A stretch of DNA of 6,024 nucleotides. It comes from Candidatus Bathyarchaeota archaeon RBG_13_52_12. Lineage in GTDB: Archaea; Thermoproteota; Bathyarchaeia; TCS64. Below the pieces are notes generated by a model that was not told the origin of the DNA, did no database searches, and saw only the letters and a program-made list of their open reading frames with translations. The DNA is taken from NCBI GenBank assembly GCA_001774245.1, contig MEZF01000027.1, forward strand, positions 2,642 to 8,665, written 5' to 3'. Below are positions 1-4,297 of the stretch, in pieces (the stretch's first letter is position 1; each line of letters opens with the position of its first letter). Both the position numbers and the translations under genes were made by a program.

Positions 1-164
1 TGAGATAAACAATTATTGAGTAGAGTTTTTATAATGAAAATCTCGATAGTATTCTCGCGTGATATATGGATAAATTCTAATGAGTACATTATAATATCAA
101 AGGTGGGCTCATGCTCCATTCGAGTTCTTCTAAGCATTGCGCGCGCGAACGTTTTGATGCCCAT
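1..164 (-). CDS. partial unrecognised ORF, runs off left edge
   Basis: An open frame of 54 codons starts at ATG 164 and leaves the window at base 1 without a stop, so only the N-terminus is visible. It begins MGIKTFARAMLRRTRM, a basic start, followed by a mixed stretch that includes EHEPTFDIIMYSLEF and ends NNCLS at the window edge. I recognise no family. An in-frame TAG (minus strand 177-175) lies just upstream, so the start must be ATG 164 or TTG 170. An AT-rich TTAGATATTC element on the minus strand is centred near 190, about 26 bases before the ATG, which fits a leaderless archaeal transcript. The opposite strand is also open (34-177, 47 codons), so strand assignment rests on the promoter-like element and on the frame remaining open at the edge. 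It would diverge from the gene at 297. Confidence 0.35.
   Translation of the reverse strand, partial: MGIKTFARAMLRRTRMEHEPTFDIIMYSLEFIHISRENTIEIFIIKTLLNNCLS
140..149. repeat. CGCGCGCGAA, left copy
   Basis: Identical to 4298-4307. Here it falls inside the start of the unrecognised minus-strand frame, where it encodes the Phe-Ala-Arg-Ala portion on that strand. The next 30 bases remain fairly GC-rich before the AT-rich segment starts near 183. Confidence 0.4.
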
Positions 165-261
165 ATACAAGATCTAGGGCATATGAATATCTAATTTTTC
201 AATTTTTTTATTATGATCACTCATCTATTTTTAAATCATATATCTTTGATCCATAATTTTT

Positions 262-269
262 TTTATATT
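262..269 (+). promoter_or_regulatory. TATA-like box for the 297 gene
   Basis: TTTATATT, preceded by a T-run, lies about 27 bases before the expected transcription start near 292. It is the best archaeal TATA candidate upstream of the two-helix protein. AT-rich background lowers its specificity. Confidence 0.35.
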
Positions 270-296
270 CTAAATTATCATAAGAATAGAAGGTAA

Positions 297-491
297 TTGT
301 CATTACAAAAAATTTCAGAATATATGAACGGGCTTATTTTGAAAGCTATCGGAGTATTCTTTTGCGTATTCAGCGGAATACTTGCTTTAAGTTACCTGAG
401 TTGGTTCGGAGTAAGTCTATCGTTTATAAGTTTTCTTACGGGTTTCTTCTTAATAATATACGCCTTTGAAAAAAATCGAAAAAATATATAG
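297..491 (+). CDS. small two-helix membrane protein
   Basis: This is a 64-residue hypothetical protein read from TTG 297, or 55 residues from ATG 324. Most of it is two hydrophobic segments, roughly residues 12-33 and 36-57 of the longer form, joined by a short SWFGVS turn. A basic tail, KNRKN, ends the protein and probably lies in the cytoplasm. There is no cleavable signal peptide or known motif. A TATA-like TTTATATT at 262-269 predicts transcription starting near 292, which makes TTG 297 almost leaderless and gives ATG 324 a leader of about 30 bases. AGAAGGT directly precedes TTG but sits too close for a normal Shine-Dalgarno site. Function is unknown. The hydrophobic pattern and charged tail argue for a real gene, but a chance frame in AT-rich DNA cannot be excluded. 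Confidence 0.5.
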   Translation: MSLQKISEYMNGLILKAIGVFFCVFSGILALSYLSWFGVSLSFISFLTGFFLIIYAFEKNRKNI

Positions 492-709
492 AAGGATTCG
501 ATTTATTTATAATATATTATTATTTGTATTAAATTATTTTCTGTATTAAAGTAGGTGTATGATTGATGAATAATTATTTAATTTATGCATACGTGAGATT
601 AATCTATCCATATTAATAATCATAGTTTATAGTATCTAGTTAAAAAGTTACTCTCAATCTATAATTTACTATTATATGATTATTTAATAATTTACTAGAG
701 TAAGATAAT

Positions 710-1048
710 TCAAGCTTCTATCTTGATTTCAGTCATAGGAGGTTCTAGTGATAATTCAGTAGTCTGAGCTTTCTGATGTAGGCACTTCGGACAGTGTAGC
801 GACATGTAATGTCCGCTGAGATAGTTTATTTGGTAACCGTGATCAGGACATTTAAAGAGGTAGAATGGTAATCGGTTTTTCCATCCGTATATCAAAATTT
901 TACCAATTTCAAGTGAGCCTTGAAGCTTTAACATAATTTTTTCTTTAATGGACAAATTATTAATTATCTTTAATATAAAATCCTCATTTATGTCTTCTAA
1001 AGTTGTTACTTCATTAATCATATCTTCATATACTAATTTATTATTCAT
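710..1048 (-). CDS. Cys/His zinc-knuckle protein, hypothetical
   Basis: This is a 112-residue soluble protein from ATG 1048. The first 50 residues are acidic and look helical (LEDINEDFILKII, then IKEKIMLKL). The sequence YGWKNRLPFYLFKCPDHGY leads into a probable zinc site made of C67, H70, C86 and C89 (CPxH, 15 residues, CPxC). The tail after residue 92 looks unstructured. Small archaeal proteins with a CPxHG...CPxC knuckle are common in Bathyarchaeia-like genomes and their role is unknown; DNA, RNA or protein binding is plausible but inferred. The frame extends to TTG 1081, but a strong TATA box lies at 1076-1067, inside that extension. A transcript from it should begin near 1048-1050, so ATG 1048 is the likely leaderless start. 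It stands alone, and a 17-bp inverted repeat just upstream of the TATA box suggests regulation. Confidence 0.75.
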   Translation of the reverse strand: MNNKLVYEDMINEVTTLEDINEDFILKIINNLSIKEKIMLKLQGSLEIGKILIYGWKNRLPFYLFKCPDHGYQINYLSGHYMSLHCPKCLHQKAQTTELSLEPPMTEIKIEA

Positions 1049-1066
1049 TGTATTATAAAAGTAATG

Positions 1067-1076
1067 ATATATATAA
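1067..1076 (-). promoter_or_regulatory. TATA box, leaderless promoter of the 1048 gene
   Basis: Read on the minus strand, TTATATATAT begins 28 bases before ATG 1048. This is standard archaeal TATA spacing for transcription starting at the A of the start codon. No Shine-Dalgarno sequence lies in between. The box decides the start: TTG 1081 would be upstream of the transcript. Confidence 0.65.
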
Positions 1077-1083
1077 GTCAATT

Positions 1084-1100
1084 ATGGATTAACAATCCAT
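1084..1100. promoter_or_regulatory. candidate operator, 17-bp inverted repeat
   Basis: ATGGATT, AAC, AATCCAT: perfect 7-bp arms with a 3-bp spacer. It ends 7 bases upstream of the TATA box of the 1048 gene, directly beside the expected TFB-recognition element, which is a common position for archaeal repressor or activator sites. It could also act on the divergent gene at 1228. It is a candidate by position and symmetry only. Confidence 0.45.
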
Positions 1101-1227
1101 CTGATACGACTTTAAAATGTGATAAAATTTATATTCGTAAATTAGTTTATGAATATAACTTAATAATTATGCTCTGAAAATCAATGAATTCTATCTTTAT
1201 TACTCATCAAAAAAATATATTATTCTA

Positions 1228-1548
1228 ATGGGTACTAAATATTCAATGATGTTTAAAGCCAGTTCATTAATACTATTAATAGGTGTATTTGGTGATGAAG
1301 TAACTACCTTATTCGGTATTTCTTCAGGAAAATTTATTGAAAGTAATTCCATAGCGAACCAATTAATTAATAATGGTATTTGGATAATGGTCGATCTAAT
1401 CTTCATCTTTATATGCATTTCAATTCCTTTCATAATTATTAGAAAAAATAATAATCAAAATTGGCTTTTTTCATTAATTCCTCTTTTACCTGGGTTAATT
1501 AGATTGAATGCTTTTATATCAAATTTAGTATTAATTATTAGTGTATAA
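1228..1548 (+). CDS. small integral membrane protein, DUF5658-like
   Basis: This is a 106-residue hydrophobic protein from ATG 1228. The visible pattern is a first helix around residues 11-22, then GDEVTTLFG (D23, T26, T27), G34, E38 and N40, then a helix around 52-71. A short NNNQNW loop and one or two C-terminal helices (about 79-106) follow. The arrangement D-x-x-T-T, then G, E and N after about 15 residues, followed by membrane helices, resembles DUF5658-type proteins of unknown function; I infer this from memory of the pattern. The upstream frame is open to a TAA at 1156-1158 but offers no better start. AT-rich DNA at 1211-1221 is too close to be a leaderless TATA box, and no clear Shine-Dalgarno site is present. 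It ends in a run of eight T. The frame on the opposite strand (1200-1433) is its shadow. Confidence 0.7.
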   Translation: MGTKYSMMFKASSLILLIGVFGDEVTTLFGISSGKFIESNSIANQLINNGIWIMVDLIFIFICISIPFIIIRKNNNQNWLFSLIPLLPGLIRLNAFISNLVLIISV

Positions 1549-1556
1549 TTTTTTTT
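1549..1556 (+). terminator. T-tract terminator after the 1228 gene
   Basis: Eight consecutive T directly follow the stop codon of the membrane protein. Archaeal RNA polymerase commonly terminates at such tracts without a hairpin. It faces the convergent operon that ends at 1594. Confidence 0.5.
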
Positions 1557-1585
1557 ATAATAATAGCTATTGTTTTTAAAAGGAT

Positions 1586-1592
1586 AAAAAAA
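1586..1592 (-). terminator. T-tract terminator after the three-gene operon
   Basis: On the minus strand the TAA stop (1596-1594) is followed one base later by seven T. Together with the tract at 1549-1556 it forms a short bidirectional terminator between two convergent units. Confidence 0.5.
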
Positions 1593-1593
1593 T

Positions 1594-1857
1594 TTATCTA
1601 TATTTCTCTAAATTTATTCGAGGGAATAGTTGAATCGTTTCTGTAACACTACATTTTTCATCTTGTGAAAATACGTTTACTAACTTATTTGAATCAAGAT
1701 CATTAACGAGTGAATTAACTTCGCTTGTAGAAAATAATTCAATATACCCACATTTTCTACACTTACGATAAAACCAATGTTTAGCTATCTTATTTCCAGG
1801 TTCTGCAATAATTGGGCCAAACTCCCAGTTTTTATTAAATAGATGTGAGCAAGACAT
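1594..1857 (-). CDS. 87-aa Cys/His protein, last gene of micro-operon
   Basis: This is an 87-residue soluble protein from ATG 1857. C3 and H5 (MSCSH), with C33 and C36 (CRKCGY), make a likely CxH...CxxC zinc site. The GPIIAEPGNKIAKHWFYRKC stretch between them would form the zinc-ribbon-like fold. The C-terminal half (residues 42-87) is mixed, with SEVNSLVNDL probably helical, and holds one more cysteine, C69. I know no function; a nucleic-acid or protein-interaction module is an inference. A clear AGGTGA site (minus strand 1869-1864) lies 6 bases before the ATG and confirms the start. The stop of the 32-aa peptide gene lies only 15 bases upstream, so this gene is probably translated from the same message as the two membrane peptides. 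Confidence 0.75.
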   Translation of the reverse strand: MSCSHLFNKNWEFGPIIAEPGNKIAKHWFYRKCRKCGYIELFSTSEVNSLVNDLDSNKLVNVFSQDEKCSVTETIQLFPRINLEKYR

Positions 1858-1863
1858 TTCAGT

Positions 1864-1869
1864 TCACCT
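1864..1869 (-). promoter_or_regulatory. Shine-Dalgarno site AGGTGA of the 1857 gene
   Basis: AGGTGA on the minus strand matches the archaeal 16S anti-Shine-Dalgarno (ATCACCTCC) and sits 6 bases before ATG 1857. It shows the gene is internal to a transcript, unlike its leaderless neighbours. Confidence 0.65.
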
Positions 1870-1872
1870 ATA

Positions 1873-1971
1873 TCATGAAAAAAATATGAAACCCGTTAAT
1901 GCCATTATAAAACTTATCACGATGGTTACTGATATTACACTAATCATTTTTGTTACATTTTTTGCGTTCAT
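1873..1971 (-). CDS. 32-aa single-helix membrane peptide
   Basis: This short gene runs from ATG 1971 to TGA 1875-1873. The peptide begins MNAKNVTKM, a basic and polar head with two lysines. An uninterrupted hydrophobic segment of about 23 residues follows (ISVISVTIVISFIMALTGF, then IFFS to the end), enough for one membrane crossing with the head probably cytoplasmic. AGGGTGAT on the minus strand (1983-1976) is an excellent Shine-Dalgarno site 4-5 bases before the ATG and overlaps the stop codon of the preceding peptide gene. That overlap and the tight packing make translation likely despite the size. I recognise no family. Possible roles are a small membrane subunit, an anchor or a toxin-like peptide, and none of these is shown by the sequence. 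Confidence 0.6.
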   Translation of the reverse strand: MNAKNVTKMISVISVTIVISFIMALTGFIFFS

Positions 1972-1975
1972 CGGT

Positions 1976-1983
1976 ATCACCCT
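1976..1983 (-). promoter_or_regulatory. Shine-Dalgarno site of the 32-aa gene
   Basis: AGGGTGAT on the minus strand begins inside the TAA stop of the 36-aa gene and lies just before ATG 1971. Its strength and its overlap with the upstream stop are the main evidence that these micro-genes form a translated operon. Confidence 0.6.
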
Positions 1984-2093
1984 TAAATTTCATAAGATAA
2001 ACTAAATGCGAAGAACTGCACGAGGAAATACATAGCAATAATTATTACTCCTCCTCCAATACTCCCTATGATGACCGTAGTTTTCCTCTTCAT
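1983..2093 (-). CDS. 36-aa single-helix membrane peptide
   Basis: This is the first gene of the micro-operon, from ATG 2093 to TAA 1985-1983. It starts MKRKTT, a strongly basic head. A glycine-rich then aliphatic segment follows (VIIGSIGGGVIIIAMYFLVQ), continuing FFAF and ending SLSYEI. This is one clear transmembrane helix with positive charges on the N-terminal side, so the N-terminus is probably inside. The GSIGGG run could favour helix packing or oligomerisation. Upstream there is only an AAAAGGCGA element, a weak Shine-Dalgarno match, and no strong TATA box; TAAAATTATAG on the minus strand near 2158-2148 is the best candidate. No family is recognised. The evidence is the amphipathic design, the tight link to the next gene and the shared strand. 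Confidence 0.55.
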   Translation of the reverse strand: MKRKTTVIIGSIGGGVIIIAMYFLVQFFAFSLSYEI

Positions 2094-2476
2094 TTGAGTC
2101 GCCTTTTCTTACTACCTATTTCTACTACTAGTATCTGAACAAATATCAGCTATAATTTTACTCTAGCAATATTAACTTTTTTTCCCCAAAATAAGAAAAA
2201 ACGAAATCTTTTTTACGAATCCTGGTAAAATATAATTATGATTTCCTAAACCATAAATAAATATATAACTTTAACCTCTTTTAATCATATTTTTAAAACG
2301 GCTAACCAAATATAAATTTATATTGTTATCGTTAAAGAGCATTTAAAAATATACTATAACTCTATTATTATATTATATCTATTTATTATGATCAGTTTTT
2401 TACCGGTAATGTATCATGAATATAATAAACTTGGGATTTATAAAAATATATTTCTAATTTGAGCTATTTTTAAAAA
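2094..2476. other. 383-base gene-free AT-rich stretch
   Basis: It lies between the 36-aa gene and the four-cysteine gene and must hold the promoter of the micro-operon. It is very AT-rich (13 G+C of 60 at 2281-2340). It contains a perfect AT-only palindrome (2309-2324), the 10-bp palindrome TTACCGGTAA (2400-2409), and frames of only 23-24 codons (2271-2342 minus, 2388-2462 plus) without convincing start signals or protein-like content. I see no tRNA, C/D-box RNA or repeat array in it. Confidence 0.6.
2309..2324. repeat. perfect 16-bp AT-only palindrome
   Basis: AATATAAATTTATATT is fully self-complementary. It may be a binding site or a duplex-melting element upstream of the micro-operon. AT-only content in an AT-rich region makes chance occurrence fairly likely. 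Confidence 0.35.
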
Positions 2477-2665
2477 TTATTTTGTATTTATAGCTTTAAA
2501 ATATTCCAAAGTTGTAATTAACCTTGGGCATTTACCAAAATTTTCAGTTTCACAATACTCCTTTTTAATTTCAATTTCTGGTGTAAATATATTCCTTAAC
2601 TCCTCAATGGGTGGGCTCGCCAGACATTGATCCTGAGCGTTAAGAAAAATACATCGCATTTTCAT
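2477..2665 (-). CDS. small four-cysteine protein, hypothetical
   Basis: This is a 62-residue soluble protein from ATG 2665 (65 residues if read from GTG 2674). Cysteines C5, C14, C38 and C46 sit in the contexts MRCIFL, QCLASPP, YCET and KCPRL. Four spaced cysteines with a CLASPP motif and a final CPRL resemble short archaeal proteins thought to bind a metal or Fe-S cluster; the family role is unknown to me. A minus-strand TATA-like TTACATATAATAA (2693-2681) predicts transcription near 2661, so ATG 2665 or ATG 2659 should be the leaderless start and GTG 2674 is less likely. It follows the pilin-like gene on the same strand after 67 bases with its own promoter, so joint transcription is uncertain. 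The stop is TAA 2479-2477. Confidence 0.7.
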   Translation of the reverse strand: MKMRCIFLNAQDQCLASPPIEELRNIFTPEIEIKKEYCETENFGKCPRLITTLEYFKAINTK

Positions 2666-2680
2666 ACTGTTCACTAACTA

Positions 2681-2693
2681 TTATTATATGTAA
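2681..2693 (-). promoter_or_regulatory. TATA-like box of the four-cysteine gene
   Basis: TTACATATAATAA on the minus strand is centred near 2687, about 22 bases before ATG 2665 and 28 before ATG 2659. The spacing fits a leaderless transcript from one of these two codons. Confidence 0.5.
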
Positions 2694-2700
2694 TTGGGGT

Positions 2701-2706
2701 AAAAAA
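2701..2706 (-). terminator. T6 tract after the pilin-like gene
   Basis: Six consecutive T on the minus strand lie 27 bases after the stop of the pilin-like gene and just upstream of the next promoter. It is a weak candidate terminator separating the two genes. Confidence 0.3.
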
Positions 2707-2732
2707 GTTATGATTTAATATTAAATATGATA

Positions 2733-3182
2733 TCACACTAAATTTATTTGCTTTGTGTATTCCATTCCCGTTGAACTATGTAACTTCACTAGAATAGTTG
2801 TTCCTGAGGATAAATTGCCAAATGTACTGTCAATGAAGATAGAAATTACTGTCGTTTCACCACTTGAGATAGTTTTTCCATTAATAGGTAAATTACTCGA
2901 TATTCCTCCAATTGGGGGTATTATTTCTCGGGAGTTTATTGGCGCATTATTAAGAAAAAGAGCATCTATAGTAATTGTTCGGGGTCCTGCATTTTTACAT
3001 TTTATCTCAATTTCCCAATAATTACGTGTAACACCGCGCACTATGTTACATGTAATGGTGCTAATTTCTAATTGTTCATATTGAGTATATATTGCGTTAA
3101 TTCCCCCCATCCAATAAGCAACCCCCACTGCAACTGTAATAGTCACAGCTAACAGTACGATGGTCGAAACCGTAGCTTCCAT
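2733..3182 (-). CDS. type IV pilin-like secreted/membrane protein
   Basis: This is a 149-residue protein with an archaeal type IV pilin-like N-terminus. Residues 4-23 are a continuous hydrophobic helix (TVSTIVLLAVTITVAVGVAY) followed by WMGG. The helix continues through a polar linker (YTQYEQLEI), and a beta-rich domain runs from about residue 44 to the end, with YWEIEIKCKNAGPRTITID as its core. C45 and C62 could form a disulfide. Pilin-like proteins assemble into surface filaments or pseudopilins, or stay as anchored surface proteins. The usual charged leader ending in K/R-G or similar before the helix is missing: the frame opens at MEATVST, and the only upstream codons (to TAA) contain no start. 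A TATA box at 3212-3207 is centred 27 bases before ATG 3182 and supports this start. No secretion ATPase or prepilin peptidase gene is nearby. Confidence 0.75.
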   Translation of the reverse strand: MEATVSTIVLLAVTITVAVGVAYWMGGINAIYTQYEQLEISTITCNIVRGVTRNYWEIEIKCKNAGPRTITIDALFLNNAPINSREIIPPIGGISSNLPINGKTISSGETTVISIFIDSTFGNLSSGTTILVKLHSSTGMEYTKQINLV

Positions 3183-3206
3183 TGAAAAATACTGATAAAG
3201 GAAATA

Positions 3207-3212
3207 CTTATA
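3207..3212 (-). promoter_or_regulatory. TATA box, leaderless promoter of the pilin-like gene
   Basis: TATAAG on the minus strand, within TTATTATAAG, is centred 27 bases before ATG 3182. It fixes the transcript start at or near the ATG, which argues against a longer N-terminal leader peptide. Confidence 0.55.
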
Positions 3213-3337
3213 ATAAATTTATGAATACGCAATATATATCAGTTGAAATGAAAAATGAGGCTGTTCTATAATGATTCCACATAAATATAAAAATACGAAT
3301 ATTCCCCCACTAAGCTTCAACAAATTCTATCATTGGA

Positions 3338-3964
3338 TTAAGATGTTGCCGTTTCAAGATCATTAATTGCTTTTGCAACATTTACATTATTGATTATAAA
3401 TGAGCCAGATGTAATAATGTCTGCTCCTGCTAAATATGCTTGACGTGCAGTGATAGGATTCATTCCTCCGTCTATCTCAACTAATAGGTTGTTCCTGATT
3501 TTCTTGATGTTGTGTATCTTTTTAAGCGTCTCCGGTATAAATTTAGCACCGTATTGGCCTGGTTCAACTGACATAATTAAAACCCCGTCTATTTTCATCA
3601 GATATGGATATATTGATTCTATTGGTGTATTTGGATTAATTGCGATGAATACCTTTTTACCTAAAAGTCTTGCTTCATTAATAACTTCGTCAACGTTCTC
3701 ATGGGATTCAAAATGTATGATTACTTTTTTAATTTTTTCAGGTAAAGCATTAAGCCATTTTTTAGGATTTACTACCATGAGATGCGCTTCATAATTAAAA
3801 TCATCTGGAAGAATAACATCAAAGTCCAGAGAATGAGTTTTTACAAATATACCATCCATAAAATCAAGTTGTATTTCTTTTATATGCCCCTTAAGTTTTC
3901 CCAATATTTTTCCTAAATCTATTGAATTTCTTGCTATTACTGATGCAACGATAACTAGAGTCAT
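3338..3964 (-). CDS. ribulose-phosphate 3-epimerase family protein, divergent
   Basis: This 208-residue TIM-barrel protein has near-usual family length. The family interconverts D-ribulose 5-phosphate and D-xylulose 5-phosphate in the cytosol. Motifs in order: ASVIARNSIDLG (7-18, family PSILSAD...LG), LDFMDG (33-38), EAHLMVVNP (59-67), INPNTP (109-114), VLIMSVEPGQYG (128-139), VEIDGGM (162-168) and AGADIITSGS (179-188). The catalytic acid pair D34 and D165 is present, as are metal ligand H61, methionines M36, M63 and M131, and the phosphate-binding G166, G167, G187 and S188. The family's first metal-ligand histidine (HIDVMDG) is Q32 here, and the usual GFGGQ loop is GQYGA, so activity or substrate may differ (for example another ketose phosphate). 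The start is ATG 3964; an AT-rich element near 3991-3997 may be its TATA box. It diverges from the ribbon-helix-helix gene. Confidence 0.85.
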   Translation of the reverse strand: MTLVIVASVIARNSIDLGKILGKLKGHIKEIQLDFMDGIFVKTHSLDFDVILPDDFNYEAHLMVVNPKKWLNALPEKIKKVIIHFESHENVDEVINEARLLGKKVFIAINPNTPIESIYPYLMKIDGVLIMSVEPGQYGAKFIPETLKKIHNIKKIRNNLLVEIDGGMNPITARQAYLAGADIITSGSFIINNVNVAKAINDLETATS

Positions 3965-3974
3965 AATAATTAGT

Positions 3975-3989
3975 ATCTTATTCGAAGAT
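3975..3989. promoter_or_regulatory. inverted repeat in the epimerase promoter
   Basis: ATCTT, ATTCG, AAGAT: 5-bp arms, with TTCGAA partly inside. It lies 11-25 bases before ATG 3964, between the likely TATA element and the start, where a bound protein could block transcription. It is short, so a weak candidate. Confidence 0.25.
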
Positions 3990-4017
3990 TATTAATAATT
4001 TTTATTACAAACTTAGT

Positions 4018-4032
4018 GTCGTTTTAAACGAC
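4018..4032. promoter_or_regulatory. candidate operator, perfect 15-bp palindrome
   Basis: GTCGTTT, T, AAACGAC: perfect 7-bp arms around one base. It lies in the divergent region between the epimerase (ATG 3964) and the ribbon-helix-helix gene (ATG 4138), upstream of both expected TATA elements. It is richer in G+C than its surroundings. Ribbon-helix-helix proteins often bind short symmetric sites near their own gene, so this is its most natural target here; that link is inference. Confidence 0.5.
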
Positions 4033-4125
4033 TATCCAGAGTTCAGTAAACTATCTTCGTAAAATACTTTCATCTCATTTTAAAAATTGTCTACGTGGTT
4101 ATATCTTATGACTATCCCAACGCTA

Positions 4126-4129
4126 GGAG
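4126..4129 (+). promoter_or_regulatory. Shine-Dalgarno site GGAG, decides start at 4138
   Basis: GGAG within CTAGGAGAACTC lies 8 bases before ATG 4138. It favours ATG 4138 over the in-frame TTG 4087 and ATG 4108. A TATA-like TTTTAAAAAT near 4077-4086 would start transcription around 4108, leaving a leader of about 30 bases, though a leaderless start at ATG 4108 remains possible. Confidence 0.55.
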
Positions 4130-4137
4130 AACTCAAA

Positions 4138-4293
4138 ATGGTAAAAGAAGTAATTGAAATTCCCGATGAATTAATATTAAATATCGATGATATTAAGGAA
4201 CAAATTGATTATAAAACCCGTGAGGATTTTATTGTCGCCGCGATAAAACGGTTTCTTGACATCTATAATCAAATGCTGATAGAAAATTCTTAA
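4138..4293 (+). CDS. ribbon-helix-helix (CopG-like) regulator
   Basis: This is a 51-residue protein from ATG 4138. The layout is that of a minimal ribbon-helix-helix DNA-binding protein: a beta strand KEVIEIPDEL (3-12), helix 1 around residues 13-23 (LNIDDIKEQI), a turn with Y25 and T27, then helix 2 REDFIVAAIKRFLDIY (28-43). Such proteins dimerise through the strand, which inserts into the major groove of short symmetric sites. The alternating side chains K3, V4, E5, V6, E8 are less basic than in many members, so a protein-binding (antitoxin-like) role is also possible. No toxin gene is adjacent: downstream is 119 bases of non-coding DNA and then a sugar kinase. The perfect palindrome at 4018-4032 is a candidate target, which would suggest control of itself and the divergent epimerase. 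Confidence 0.75.
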   Translation: MVKEVIEIPDELILNIDDIKEQIDYKTREDFIVAAIKRFLDIYNQMLIENS

Positions 4294-4297
4294 AAAA

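Noticed and set aside
34..177. Plus-strand 47-codon frame beginning MKISIVFSRD
   Set aside because: It overlaps the minus-strand frame that stays open to the window edge and has a promoter-like element. It has no Shine-Dalgarno site, and its composition does not look clearly protein-like.
100..182. Possible tRNA or structured RNA in the GC-richer left edge
   Set aside because: No TTCGA-type T-arm with pairing stems and no acceptor stem could be found; the short inverted repeat alone is not enough.
566..616. 16-codon plus-strand frame (MNNYLIYAYVRLIYPY) after an AGGTG 8 bases upstream
   Set aside because: The Shine-Dalgarno match is good, but the frame is too short and the region is AT-rich with many chance ATGs. 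The rest of 492-709 shows nothing more than AT-rich spacer.
2271..2342. 23-codon minus-strand frame in the long gene-free stretch
   Set aside because: It has no Shine-Dalgarno site, unclear promoter spacing and no recognisable composition; chance frames of this length are expected.
2388..2462. 24-codon plus-strand frame beginning MISFLPVMYH
   Set aside because: No ribosome-binding site and no well-spaced TATA box; the length is compatible with chance.
2755..3021. 88-codon plus-strand frame opposite the pilin-like gene
   Set aside because: It is a shadow: the minus strand has the pilin-like helix, beta domain and a well-placed TATA box.
3450..3794. 114-codon plus-strand frame opposite the epimerase
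   Set aside because: The minus strand carries the full set of epimerase motifs, so this is antisense noise.
4087..4137. N-terminal extension of the ribbon-helix-helix protein from TTG 4087
   Set aside because: GGAG lies 8 bases before ATG 4138, and the family normally begins just before the beta strand; the TTG also overlaps the likely TATA element.
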